Shown here in pieces: positions 1 through 9,936 of a stretch of 21,011 nt of DNA. The first letter of the stretch is position 1, and every line of letters starts with the position of its first letter. The stretch comes from Globomyces pollinis-pini (Eukaryota; Chytridiomycota; Chytridiomycetes; Rhizophydiales; Globomycetaceae): the NCBI GenBank assembly GCA_025399215.1, contig MU621350.1:2791-23801 (forward strand). Reading direction: 5' to 3'. The notes beneath the pieces were generated by a model. The model ran no database searches, was not told where the DNA came from, and saw nothing but the letters and a program-made list of their open reading frames with translations. Both the position numbers and the translations under genes were made by a program.

Positions 1-399
1 ATAGTTGAAGGAAACTCAATTGCGAAAATGACCAGATGCTACGAACTTTCAACAACTTTTATTTCGTTTCGTTTGTGAAGTATACATAAAGAAAGGACCT
101 GACATGAGAAGATGTTTTCGATCATAAGCAAGTCAAAGTCGCATGGGGAAGAAAACTCAACTGAGAAGATGACGTGATACTATTAAAAGATATTTTGTGG
201 ATACCAACTAATTGGTATTACTTTTTATGTTCTTACTGTTTGATTGAACATCTCATGCATAGTAAATATGAAATAAAGAATATGCATGTAAAGGATTCAG
301 ATATCCCGACGTTACTTATGCAAGTATCTGCTAATCAAAGGAAAAAAAACACGTCATCTGTATAAAAGAAAGTGTTGACCATTTTATTTTTAACCCAAA
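1..399. other. 5' flank of receptor A, no supported gene
   Basis: No convincing coding region. A 63-codon reading frame at 174-365 lacks an ATG and resembles no family. An imperfect direct repeat lies at about 10-32 and 151-173 (core ACTCAA.TG.GAA.ATGAC). The rest is AT-rich and probably promoter and 5' UTR of the receptor gene that follows. Confidence 0.4.
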
Positions 400-1398
400 A
401 TGATGATTGTAATCAATTCAAAACCCACTAACGTCAGGAATACAAACCAGATGGAGATCCACGTGAAGCAAAATATCTCGTTTATGGTTTAGGACTTCCA
501 ATAGGTTTCATCAGTTTCATTTGTTCGTGTTACATTCTCGTACGAGTTTATTTACGTTATAAACGTAAAGGTAGTTTACCTGTTGCAGTTCGATTTCCAT
601 TCTACTTGGCATTGATTGAAATGTATTCATTTATCAATATTGCTTATAATCAATTACATGTGGTGTTGACGGGTCATTTATTACCAGGTGAAAGTTGTAG
701 GATTGGAGCTCTCTTTTTCTCGTTTGGACCTTTATCTCATTATATTATGGTAGCTGTCTATTCCACCATCTTGTATTTCCAGATTGGGTTAACGAGAACT
801 GTCAATACCGGTAAATACGATTGGAAATTATTATTGGTTGTATTTGGCGGTGCAATTGCATGTTCATTTGCAATCTACAATGATTATGGTGCATCCCGAT
901 ATTGGTGTTTTTGTAAAAATGGATCCGTTTCAAGTCCAATTATGTTGGTCTATTTCTTTTTTGAAACTGTCATGTTTATCACTATTGTGGTCTTTTACTA
1001 TCTTACCATGACAGCTTTAAGAAAGTTGGAAGATGTCCATCGATCAAGGGGTGCAGGGAAATCAACCGCTTTTGGAATGTCAACTACAGGTAAATTTAAT
1101 AGAGAAGAAGCTGTGAATCAACTGAAATCTATTCAAAATATAGAAAATATCATGTCAAAGAAAATGATGGGGTATATTACAAACTTTTTCATTCAATGGT
1201 GTCCTGGTAACATCCTTAGTATTTAATTCGTTAGTGGTTGTCTACATTGCTTCAGGGATATTCAATTATTATCCGGTAAATATTTCTAGTGATTCATGTT
1301 AGGATTGGGTATACGTGATTTGTAACATCGGGTTAAACTCTGGCGGTTGGTTGAATCTGATCACATACATTAAAAATGAAGGGTGGAACGATAAATAG
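400..1398 (+). CDS. Seven-transmembrane receptor A (cAMP-receptor/Git3-like GPCR)
   Basis: Four-exon model: 400-408, 438-1206, 1235-1275, 1303-1398, giving 304 aa; introns are 29, 28 and 27 nt. The product is a seven-helix plasma-membrane receptor, probably G-protein coupled. Helix 1 covers about residues 15-38; helix 7 precedes the very short tail ending NEGWNDK. Cys90 (in GESC, start of helix 3) and Cys160 (in RYWCF, second extracellular loop) fit the usual GPCR disulfide. A variable charged loop, about 190-230, lies between helices 5 and 6. It is a clear paralog of the gene at 10527-11471, sharing GESC, YDWKLLL, RYWCF, MSK.M.GYI, YYPDW and NEGW, and two intron positions. The first exon (three codons) is the least certain part; it rests on a 29-nt intron ending CACTAACGTCAG. 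Ligand unknown. The match to Dictyostelium cAR/Git3-type receptors is by layout and motif style only. Confidence 0.8.
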
Positions 1399-1677
1399 TC
1401 GATGAATAAAGCACTTGTTTCTAAAAACATGTCGTATATTTAAATCTCATTTATAAGTTCGTGATTGTACAAAGATAGAGAAGAATCAGGATATGTACGT
1501 GGATGTACTGTGTATCAATCTTATCCTAACAATCATTTGTCCGATAGATTTGGACAGGGAATTAAAATCAACAGATCTCGGATAACAACTAGTTTTAAAG
1601 ACAAAAGGATATAAATTTAATCAAAGTTAGAGTCCTTAAAGAACATGATGATACTTGGAATGAAAAATATATTAGTC
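1399..1677. other. Convergent 3' spacer between receptor A and the aminopeptidase
   Basis: AT-rich spacer between two genes that end toward each other. I see no reading frame of note and no conserved element. It presumably holds both 3' UTRs. Confidence 0.4.
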
Positions 1678-4588
1678 CTACTGTTTTTTAAGAATAATAT
1701 TGATTTTGGTTGAGTCAGCCTTGACTTTGGAATCAGATTCAGTACTTTTTGAATCTTTCAATTTACCCAATTCTTCTTGTAATGATTCCACTTTCACATC
1801 AACAATATCTTTCTGGTATTGTAACTCTTTGACTTTAGTATCCAACTCCGAAATCAAAGTCAACATTTTACTAGGTGAAAAGTCATCAGACGATTTGAAC
1901 AGAGTTTGAAGTTGTTCGGTTAATTCAGTAGCTGGTCGTTCTTCAAGAGTTGGTTTGATGGATGATATAACGTCAGCTGATTTAGTTGATTTCAAATGAA
2001 CCAAGGTATTCACTGCCATCATTTTGACTGATTGAGAATCGTCTTGTAGATATTCTTCAATTAACTCCACAGCTTCTCGTTGTCTTTCTTTAGTTTGATA
2101 CAAATAACTCTGTTCAATCGCATTCAAAAGTGACCATGTACATGATTCTAATTCGACACCTCTTGGGAGTCTAGACAATAAGTATGTGAAGGATTCAGCA
2201 TCTCTGGAAACTCCCAATGCATAGTAAGCAGCGTCGCGATAAAAGGAGTGAGGTCCAATTTGTGAATCATCTTTAACCAGTTCCTTAAACATAATCAAGT
2301 CATCTGAGTGTCGTTGAAATGCTAGTCGTTCTAATGCCTTGGCGCGAGCACTAATATGTTAGTAAACAAGTTGATTACTTGTATTCTAAATCAGTTCGTT
2401 CCAAGACTTTCAAGAGACTTGATCGCACATTGGTAGACTTGAATTTACAGAAATTAAGTAAAGAAAAGAAAGAATTATCGTGCTTTTCAACCAAGAGTTG
2501 CTGTGCTAGAAAATCAATAGCTTGCTTAGTTTTAAGGTTCGATAAAGCTCTATAAACTCTACTACGTACCCCATAGAATGATTCGTCAGCAATAGCTTTT
2601 GTTGCCAAATCAACAGCATTATAACTACCCACTTCAATTAATTTTTCATATGATCGGATTCGATTAGACACATCTTTAGCACCTTTCGCAGTTTCTTGAA
2701 GAATTTTTTCACCAGGATTAAAGTCAATTGTGAACAATAATTTGGCATTTGGATCGATTCGGACCATTTTTGGTTTGCTAGTACCCAGTGGGAACACAGC
2801 AAATAATTTCGTTTTACTAGGATCATTGAAACGAATTGTTTCTAAATGAACAGTATCATCAGCGCTGGTAACTTCCACTTCAACGTCAATATCAAAGAAT
2901 GGAATGTTTTCTTTGACATTAATCTGAGTTTGCTCCAATGTGATGGTACAAAATGGACTTCCAGCTTCATAATCAAAATTTCCTTTGAGTGTTGGAAATC
3001 CAGGGGAATAGAACCATTGGTCAAAAAATTTCACCAGATTTAAACCACTGGTTTTTTCAATTTCTGCTCGGAATTGATCTGTTTCAACATTCTTATGTGC
3101 ATATGCCTTAATATAATCTAAAAGATTAGTTATCAATCAAATTTACTTTGAACTCCTTTCCAAAAACAATCTTCTCCAACATATTTACGTAACATATCAA
3201 GACGAGCTGCACCTCCTGGGTAGGTGTGAAGATCAAACATTGCCCAACTGCTCTTGTATTTTCTGGTTACAAATGGACGAATGTAATCTTTCGTTTCATG
3301 AATATAAGATACCTTATTCAAGTGTAAGTTATATTCGTATTCTGTTTGACCAACATTCTCTTGAGTCCAGACCGATTCTATGTATGTAGCCCAACTTTCC
3401 TTCAACCACACATGTTCAAAATGGCGAACTACCAATAAATCTCCAAAGTATGTATGTGCCATTTCATGAATATTGGTTTCATCAATTGCATAAGAAAGTC
3501 TAACGTGTGGTTTTTCTGTCACAAACTCATCCCAAGCCACTAAAGATATATTTTCCATTGCACCTCCAGCATATTTGCTAGCAATCTAATTGAACATTAA
3601 CTAAAGGAATTGTTGTTTACTTGATAGTATTTTGGCCATGGAAACTTGTAATCCAACTTCTTTTGAATCCATCGAACCATATCTGGTGTTTTAGAGAGAT
3701 TCTGCTTCATATATTCGATTGAACAATCTTTAGGTGCCAAGTATTTAATTGGCATTCCATCAACAGGTTCGTCATCAGCTGTATCAAATTCGCCAACTCC
3801 AATACTAATCAAATAAGATGGGCATAATAATGCTAGTTGATAACATGTAGTCTTCACACCATCCGTTACTTTTTCACTAACAAAAGCACCATTGGCAACT
3901 GCAACATAGTTCTCTGGTGCATGGATAGTGAAACTTAAAGTAGTTCTAACTGCTGGAAAGTCAACACATGGAATCCAGTAACGAGCACGTTCAGTTTCGT
4001 GGTCAGATACTACGTATTTTGCTCTGTTGGGATAGTTTTGATCAGGAAGGTTGAAGTATAGTCCCCCAAGAGGTTCAATAATGGAATATGAAATTTTAAT
4101 GGTACGACTTTCCAATGGCTGGAATGGAACAGCCCAAATCAATTGAAGGATCTCTCCATCATACCAATAATCGACACCTTCTCCTTCAACTTTCACGTCA
4201 ATGAAATTAAGAGCATTGAGATGTATTTTCTTCAGTAAATTCGAATCAGAAGGATTTGATTCAGTACGATTATTCTTGAAAGTTTGAGTACAAATAGTCT
4301 TCACTTGTTTCTTGTCCAAGTCAAAGTCCAATTCCAAATCTATTCGTTCATTTAGATTTAAAAAATACCGATATGAGTAGGTTCGATTAATGAATGAGGA
4401 GCATAACTAGGAGCTCTATCAGCACCTACAAAGTTTTCCGAGGTTGTTTTTCCTCTTGATTTCTTTGCACAGCATGCATTTTTCCTGATTTGTTCTTTCA
4501 TTTGGAGTTTGTGATAAGTTTTTGGTCCTTTTATAGACACATGGCAGTGAAACACTGTAGCACTATTTGAAAATGAGTCATCCGACAT
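1678..4588 (-). CDS. M1-family zinc metallo-aminopeptidase with HEAT-like C-terminus
   Basis: Five-exon model on the minus strand: 4588-4430, 4406-3621, 3585-3147, 3117-2379, 2350-1678, giving 931 aa. Introns are 23 (see finding), 35, 29 and 28 nt. It should remove N-terminal amino acids from peptides. The M1 core is intact: GGAMEN exopeptidase motif at about 322-327, HEMAH zinc site at 355-359, third zinc ligand Glu378 exactly 18 residues further on, and a likely transition-state Tyr437 in TYPGGAARLDML. The N-terminal beta domain carries RYWIPCVDFPAVR. Downstream of the catalytic domain is an alpha-helical HEAT-like region rather than an ERAP1-type C-domain, then a coiled coil at about 870-910 and a lysine-rich end. 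This layout resembles bacterial M1-HEAT enzymes and TAF2, but TAF2 usually lacks a working zinc site. The first 53 residues (MSDDSFS...) match nothing I recognise and the start is uncertain. No signal peptide is visible, so it is probably cytosolic. Confidence 0.88.
4407..4429 (-). other. Predicted 23-nt intron (or frameshift zone) in the aminopeptidase N-terminus
   Basis: Reads GTAGGT...CTCCTAG on the minus strand. Removing it joins exon 1 in frame to the segment leading into FLNLNERIDLELDFDL. The alternative is no intron here and one missing T in the T6 run at 4359-4364, which would keep APSYAPHSLIEPTHIGIF in frame with LNLNERIDLEL. Sequence alone does not settle it. Confidence 0.5.
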
Positions 4589-5224
4589 CTGCTTTTTTTC
4601 TGGGTTACAACAGCGGAAGGATTCTATAATTTATGGTATGTTCAACTTACCAAATTTGTAGGAAGTTGGATACTATTCGTTACCAGTCTTCACAAAAATT
4701 GTATTTTGAACCTTCCTTGCCCACCCACATGACACAGCTGCCTGTTTTAAAAACACGAAGCCTGATAAACAGCTGGTTGTGGAAACCAATTTAAACTGGA
4801 GAACTAATAAGCTGTATACTATTGTTTTTTGCAGAAGCGTATTTTACCAAAACTTACGGTTGCATAAGGTAGTTAAATTAACAAATGCGCATGTGGACAA
4901 GCTTATGATTGCATTCACTTGAAGCTATCATAGCTGTGTTCGTTACGTTGTTCAATATAATCATCACTTCAGCACTTAGTTCAAAGTGCCGTTCATCAAT
5001 CTCCATGAACCGTTTATCAATCACACAGCACTGCCACTTTTAAGGCGTCTACCGATTGGTAATGGATAATGACAGGGGAAATAGTGGCTATTATAATGCT
5101 TCTGCTTAAAGATGATTTCGAATGTAAGTTACAGAGTATTGAGAATTAGAGCGAACTAAGAAGAATGACGGAACGCTACGTCATTTCTTAGAATATCTTG
5201 ATACTTTCCAAATCCTAAACTATC
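4589..5224. promoter_or_regulatory. Divergent intergenic promoter region (aminopeptidase / 7TM gene E)
   Basis: Sits between two divergently transcribed genes, so both promoters should lie here. I see no coding segment. Two CAGCTG palindromes occur near 4735 and 4769. A 13-base direct repeat, CCGTTYATCAATC, is at 4989-5001 and 5010-5022, about 210 bases before the E start codon. No binding factor can be assigned. Confidence 0.4.
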
Positions 5225-6161
5225 ATGGAGATTAGTGAAAAAACTGTAGAAACTTGGTTCTACATCTCTGTCGTTACATTGATACTATTCGCGTTTTTGC
5301 TCATTACCAATTTCATATGGTTTGTTAAAGGTTTTTACAGAACAAAAATACAGACATACCACTACCTTCTTGTTGCCATAAACATCAGCAGCATAGTCAC
5401 CGTACTTTCTAGAATCGGACATACAATAGACATGAATTCTAAATTTTTTTTGTGGTTGACACATACTGCAAACTATTCTACATTGACGGTTGGAATATTA
5501 TGTGAATTAGAGATACTAAGGTGATGACGCTCAAAGTTGATGAAAGGTTGGTTAGTGTATTGTTGCCGCTGTTCATTCAAAATCATATCATACATTTACA
5601 AATAATCGCGATACTGCTCAATGCTGGTATTGGAGGCTGTAAGAAAACAGCTTTATTTAACTTATTAGTCAACGTATTATATGGTTATCTATTTGTAAAC
5701 TTACATGAGGACAATTTTGGTTCAAAGGTAACGAGATGATGTTTTAAACGTATTAGTGGGCACATTCATGCATAGTGATATGGTATGGTGGGCTCGGTCT
5801 GTACGTAACTGGGCAATCTACTCTCGTATCACGTTTAATTTATCTAGAATACAAAAAGAAACGAACTGTGAACCATGACACACTCAATGCTATTTACAAG
5901 AAAGTTCTTTACGGGATATTATCTTTGATCATATTATTGATATTAGCACTTTTGCTATTACTATGTGCCATGCAAATTGAAAAGTCAGCAGCTAATTTCG
6001 AATTTGGACACAAATTGGGTATCTATTTAGGTGGGATTGATAATTGCATTCAGCACTGCATGCTGTTTGTATACCAAACAATCTATCCAAACACTACAAA
6101 GTTATGTTTAAGTAATGTAAAAAAGACCACACCAAAGCAAAACGAAACTCTCAAAATGTGA
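5225..6161 (+). CDS. Orphan seven-transmembrane protein E
   Basis: Three exons: 5225-5520, 5547-5727, 5757-6161, giving 293 aa; introns are 26 nt (GTGATG...GAAAG) and 29 nt. Seven hydrophobic segments are visible. Helix 1 is about 10-34 (WFYISVVTLILFAF), helix 2 follows YHYLL, helix 3 ends in ELEIL, helix 4 ends in GIGGC, helix 5 contains WYGGLGLYVTGQ, helix 6 is a leucine-rich run, and helix 7 contains GIYLGGIDNC. A short polar tail ends in NETLKM. It aligns along its full length with the neighbouring minus-strand gene at 6296-7247, including both intron positions, so the two are paralogs. I do not recognise the family and it shares no motif with receptors A and B. A receptor or sensor role is inferred from topology only. 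Shared cysteines (GGC, the C four residues after the W of exon 3, .NC, CLS) may be structural. Confidence 0.82.
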
Positions 6162-6295
6162 ATGACTGGACAACTCATTAAACGATAAATCAAAAAGCTG
6201 TGGTATAGTTTGTAATAATATATTAGATCTCATGATTTCCACATGAATTTCTCGTTTAATATTTTTAAACTGGTATTATGAAGGATTGAATGCGT

Positions 6296-7247
6296 TCATT
6301 GATTGGCGAGTGTTTTCTCACGCTGCTTAGTTGGTTCCTTTTTATATGCACTGGCTGAACTTTTGCTCAAACAAAACCCTTTGATAGAATTGAATATTCT
6401 TGGAAATATAAGTCCCATCATAGATTTTACACACGAATTCATCCCAGAAAAGTATGAGTTGACCACTTTAGCGTTTTCGGTTGGATATATTTTCTGAATC
6501 ATAATTCCAAAGACTAGTAGCCCCATTCCAACTACATAGCACATAATGAAGAGTACGATGTTGATAATAATTCGTTTACTGTACTTTCGAATCACTGTTT
6601 TGTTTGCTGATGTGATTTGATTATATTGATTGTACATCAAGTATGCTACAAAGCAAGATTGTCCAATAACATATGCACCTAGCCCTCCATACCAAGCATA
6701 CATGCAATATTTTCCCCACTAAATAACATTAAACGAATCATATACCTGAGCAAAAATGCTGCTATCTTCTATGTATCGATAAGTAAATCCAGCAGCTAGT
6801 TTATCTAACACATTATTGTTAATCGCATTACATCCACCAGTTAGAAAAGAATAGGAAACAATTACGATTTGAATGATATTGATTTGTCGAGTCGATAGTG
6901 GCATAATAACTTGTAACTTACTACATGTAAGCATTCAAAAAATATCACATCAAAATCTCAATCTCTGCGAATAAGGAAATTGTGATGGCAACGAAATCTC
7001 CAACGTGATATAACCAATGTAATACTCGCTCGTATCGAACCATTAAGAGTAGCATGTTACATAAGTTGCTCACCACCAGTGAAAATGTGAGAACAATAAG
7101 GTAGATTTGATACTTTTGGGTATTCTTCCAAGATAATTTTCGTAAATGATTAATTAATGTAATAGATAATGCTAGCAATGATGCGGAAAGTAGCGTAAGT
7201 GTGGATATATAGATGATGTGGACGGTTGTATCGTTTATATCGTTCAT
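6296..7247 (-). CDS. Orphan seven-transmembrane protein F, paralog of E
   Basis: Three exons on the minus strand: 7247-6949, 6920-6746, 6718-6296, giving 298 aa; introns are 28 nt (GTGATA...CATGTAG) and 27 nt. The start at 7247 (MNDINDTTV) is the first ATG and matches the N-terminus of paralog E; upstream in-frame codons contain no ATG. Seven hydrophobic helices follow the same layout as E. Conserved blocks are E.EIL before intron 1, a .PL stretch, GGC, W...C...WYGGLG.YV.GQ, and CLS near the end. The C-terminal tail is lysine-rich and polar (KEPTKQREK). It lies tail-to-tail with E across 134 bases, while the acyl-CoA synthetase ends 109 bases before its start. The family is unrecognised; a receptor, sensor or transporter role are all possible. 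Confidence 0.82.
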
Positions 7248-7356
7248 AAGTACAATGTGTAAAAGGGTAATTTTTCGAGACGCGAACAAGATCGATCAAA
7301 ATACATTTTTCATTTAGGGCAATTAGAAATATAATCGAAAATGCAAAAAATTTATT

Positions 7357-9587
7357 TCATAGTTTAGCAATTGATTTTGATTTGCTTAAATCAGCATACA
7401 TCTGATCAATCACCACACGATACTTCTTAACAGCTTCAGGTCTTTTCAATTTCATCGTTGGGGTTAACAAACCGCTTTCGATTGTAAAGAAACTAGGTTC
7501 AATCGCAATAGATTTGATCATTTCGAATCCTTGTACTTTATGAACACTTCCAACTTTTTGAATATCTTGTAAAATACATTTCTTGAACTGTTCCGATTGG
7601 CATAAAGTGACGAAAATGGGGTTGAGAGGTTGATTAGGTAAGGTTGGAGTTGGAATGGAAGTGTTAGATGGCAGTAACCCGTTTTGGATTGCATACGGAA
7701 TACTGTACTCCTGGTCAGGTACCACGATGGCTACAAGCTCGTTTTGAAGTGAATCACCATGTACATATATTTGCGCTACAAATGAACTCTTGGAATAGAT
7801 AATCTCCAATTTTTCTGGTGCAACATATTCACCTTGCGAAAGTTTGAAGATATTCTTCTTTCGATCAATGATATGGATTCGACCGCAAGCATCCATTTTA
7901 GCAATATCACCTGTTTTTAACCATCCATCTGGTGTAATAGTTTCTTTGGTCTTTTCTTCATCCTTATAATAGCCTTGAAAAACACTAGGACCACGAACCC
8001 AAATTTCACCCTATCATGAATTCTAAAGTATTACTGTTAAATTTTTTGCGTGATAGTTCATATCAGGTACAGACACCAACTTTAATTCAGTGGACACATT
8101 GGGAGGCCCAACATGACCAGGATCCAAATCATCTGGCCAAGCAATTGTAGTTCCAGCACCTAATATTAATAATTTGAATTACTTGTCTCTGTTTGACCGT
8201 ATCCTTCAATAACTGGTCCACCAATTAATACTCTGAAAAAATTCAAGACGTCAGATGATATGGGGGCACTGCCAGAGACAATCAAACGAACTCTACCACC
8301 CAGTACTTGCTTAACTTTACTAAAAATTAAGGAATCCCAAAGTTGGTGTGTATAGAGATGGTCAGTTTTCAAGTAATGCAATTTTGATTCCAATGCTTTA
8401 TTGAACAAAGCAGCCTTCAATGCGGACCCAGATTGAACAGTTTGCATGATTTTTTCATAGAGTCTGTTCAATAACCTTGGAACTCCAATAAAAAGGGTTG
8501 GTTTCAAAACCGCAATATCTTCCATCAACAGTAGGACTAAAGAATTAATTTGTATGATTACTATCCCCTCTAAAGAAACCTATACGACCACCACCCAACA
8601 ATACAACAAGCATATTAATACGTTCAAAAATATGTGCCAGAGGTAAGTATGATATGTGCACATCATCATGGTTTGACATAATATTAGTGCTTCCACCAGC
8701 AATTGCAGAAATGATATTTGTTTGCGTTAAAATAGCACCTTTTGGATTTCCAGTTGTACCTATCAAACAGTCAATTTCCAAATTTACTTACCAGATGTGT
8801 ACGATAAACACCAAATATCTTTGGCAGTTGGTAATCGAACTTGACAAGGATACTTACGACCATATCCAATCACATCAGCAAACGAAACAACAACAACGCC
8901 AACTTGATGTGCCCACCGCTTCAGGACATTAGATAAATCAGTTGAAGTATTGTTTAAACTCTCCATGACTATAATAACTTTCAATAATGGACATTGAGAA
9001 GATAACTCAAGTAATCCAGCAACTTTGTCAATAGATGTTACGATAATGGGACATTCAGCATGGTTGAGAATAAATTCGGATGTTTCGGGACCTAATGTAT
9101 CGTAGAGAGCGACGGTAGCGATGCTATATGCACCAGCACCTAAATCAGCAACCACCCATTCATAACGATTCTGAGCGAATACACCCAAAAACCAATTCTT
9201 TGACTTATCACCAACATGTTGATGATGGAGATGCATTAAGCCAGCACCAAAATCCAATCGATCTTGATTTACCTGGCATTAGCTTTAGATCTGTACCTCA
9301 GCATATGTTCTCCATTGATAATCAGACCATTGAGTATTATTGTTGATTGGAAATCGAGTACCTAAGCAAGGATTATTTGGAAATGCCTTGACACTATGCA
9401 TGAATAACTCCTGAACAGTTCTAGCATAAGGTAAACGATCCAAGAGAGATTCTTTAGCTAGTGCTGATCGAAACACATCTGATTCATCTTTATTCGTAGA
9501 TTTAGCATGAATGACTGATTGTTTTTTGGTTTTCTTGAAAAAGGATGGATCTGTGGGAGTGATTCCTGAATGAGATTCGACAGACAT
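7357..9587 (-). CDS. Long-chain acyl-CoA synthetase, likely peroxisomal
   Basis: Six exons on the minus strand: 9587-9297, 9272-8792, 8759-8562, 8536-8183, 8159-8035, 8010-7357, giving exactly 700 aa, the usual size for eukaryotic long-chain enzymes. Introns are 24, 32, 25, 23 and 24 nt. It activates fatty acids with ATP and CoA to acyl-CoA. Motifs are the AMP-binding loop [11 protein letters not shown] (about 253-263, rebuilt across an intron), VPRLLNR, EGYGQTE (about 434-440), DGWLKTGD (about 511-518) and the hinge/linker [22 protein letters not shown] (from about 531). The last three residues are Ala-Lys-Leu, a standard PTS1, so import into peroxisomes for beta-oxidation is likely, as for yeast Faa2 or plant LACS6/7. 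The N-terminus is polar with no membrane anchor, consistent with a matrix enzyme. The stop codon overlaps an AATAAA poly(A)-type signal. Confidence 0.95.
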
Positions 9588-9590
9588 TTT

Positions 9591-9788
9591 TTAATTAAAA
9601 GATTGTTGGTCTTGTGGTTGGATGATGGACATTCGGCCGTTGTGTTTATGACGAATATTATCCGGTGTTGGACAGTGGTTTATAATTCTCATAAACTCAA
9701 TGGTATTGTTCAATTGTATAGTGAGTGTATCTAAATCATATTGGCACCTCTCACCAAAATTATCCATTTTTATACTTAAGTAATGCAT
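9591..9788 (-). CDS. Small ORF directly upstream of the acyl-CoA synthetase (uORF or small gene)
   Basis: 65 codons from MHYLSIKMDNFG; an internal ATG at codon 8 is preceded by AAAA and may be the better start. It ends with TAA only three bases before the synthetase ATG. The protein is polar with no signal peptide or helix-spanning segment and is unlike any family I can name. It could be a regulatory uORF in the synthetase leader, the first cistron of a two-cistron mRNA, or chance. A 24-nt in-frame GT..AG stretch near its start could be an intron but contains no stop to prove it. Confidence 0.3.
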   Translation of the reverse strand: MHYLSIKMDNFGERCQYDLDTLTIQLNNTIEFMRIINHCPTPDNIRHKHNGRMSIIQPQDQQSFN

Positions 9789-9936
9789 ATTATCGTTAAT
9801 ACATAGTATGAAAATTCAATTAATTACTACATACAGTTTACAACCTCTAGCTGTGATTGTTGAACGTGATAGACTCTACAACTCGTCGGCTGAACCAGAT
9901 AAAAAATGATTCCAAAAATTATGATTTTTAATTTTT

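Noticed and set aside
174..365. 63-codon plus-strand frame
   Set aside because: No ATG start, no family resemblance and no splice link to the receptor exon.
1678..4588. TAF2 as identity of the M1-like protein
   Set aside because: TAF2 usually lacks the zinc site; here HEMAH, the distant Glu, GAMEN and the Tyr are all intact.
9591..9780. 24-nt intron inside the small ORF upstream of the synthetase
   Set aside because: It is in frame with no stop, so neither reading is favoured and nothing confirms splicing.
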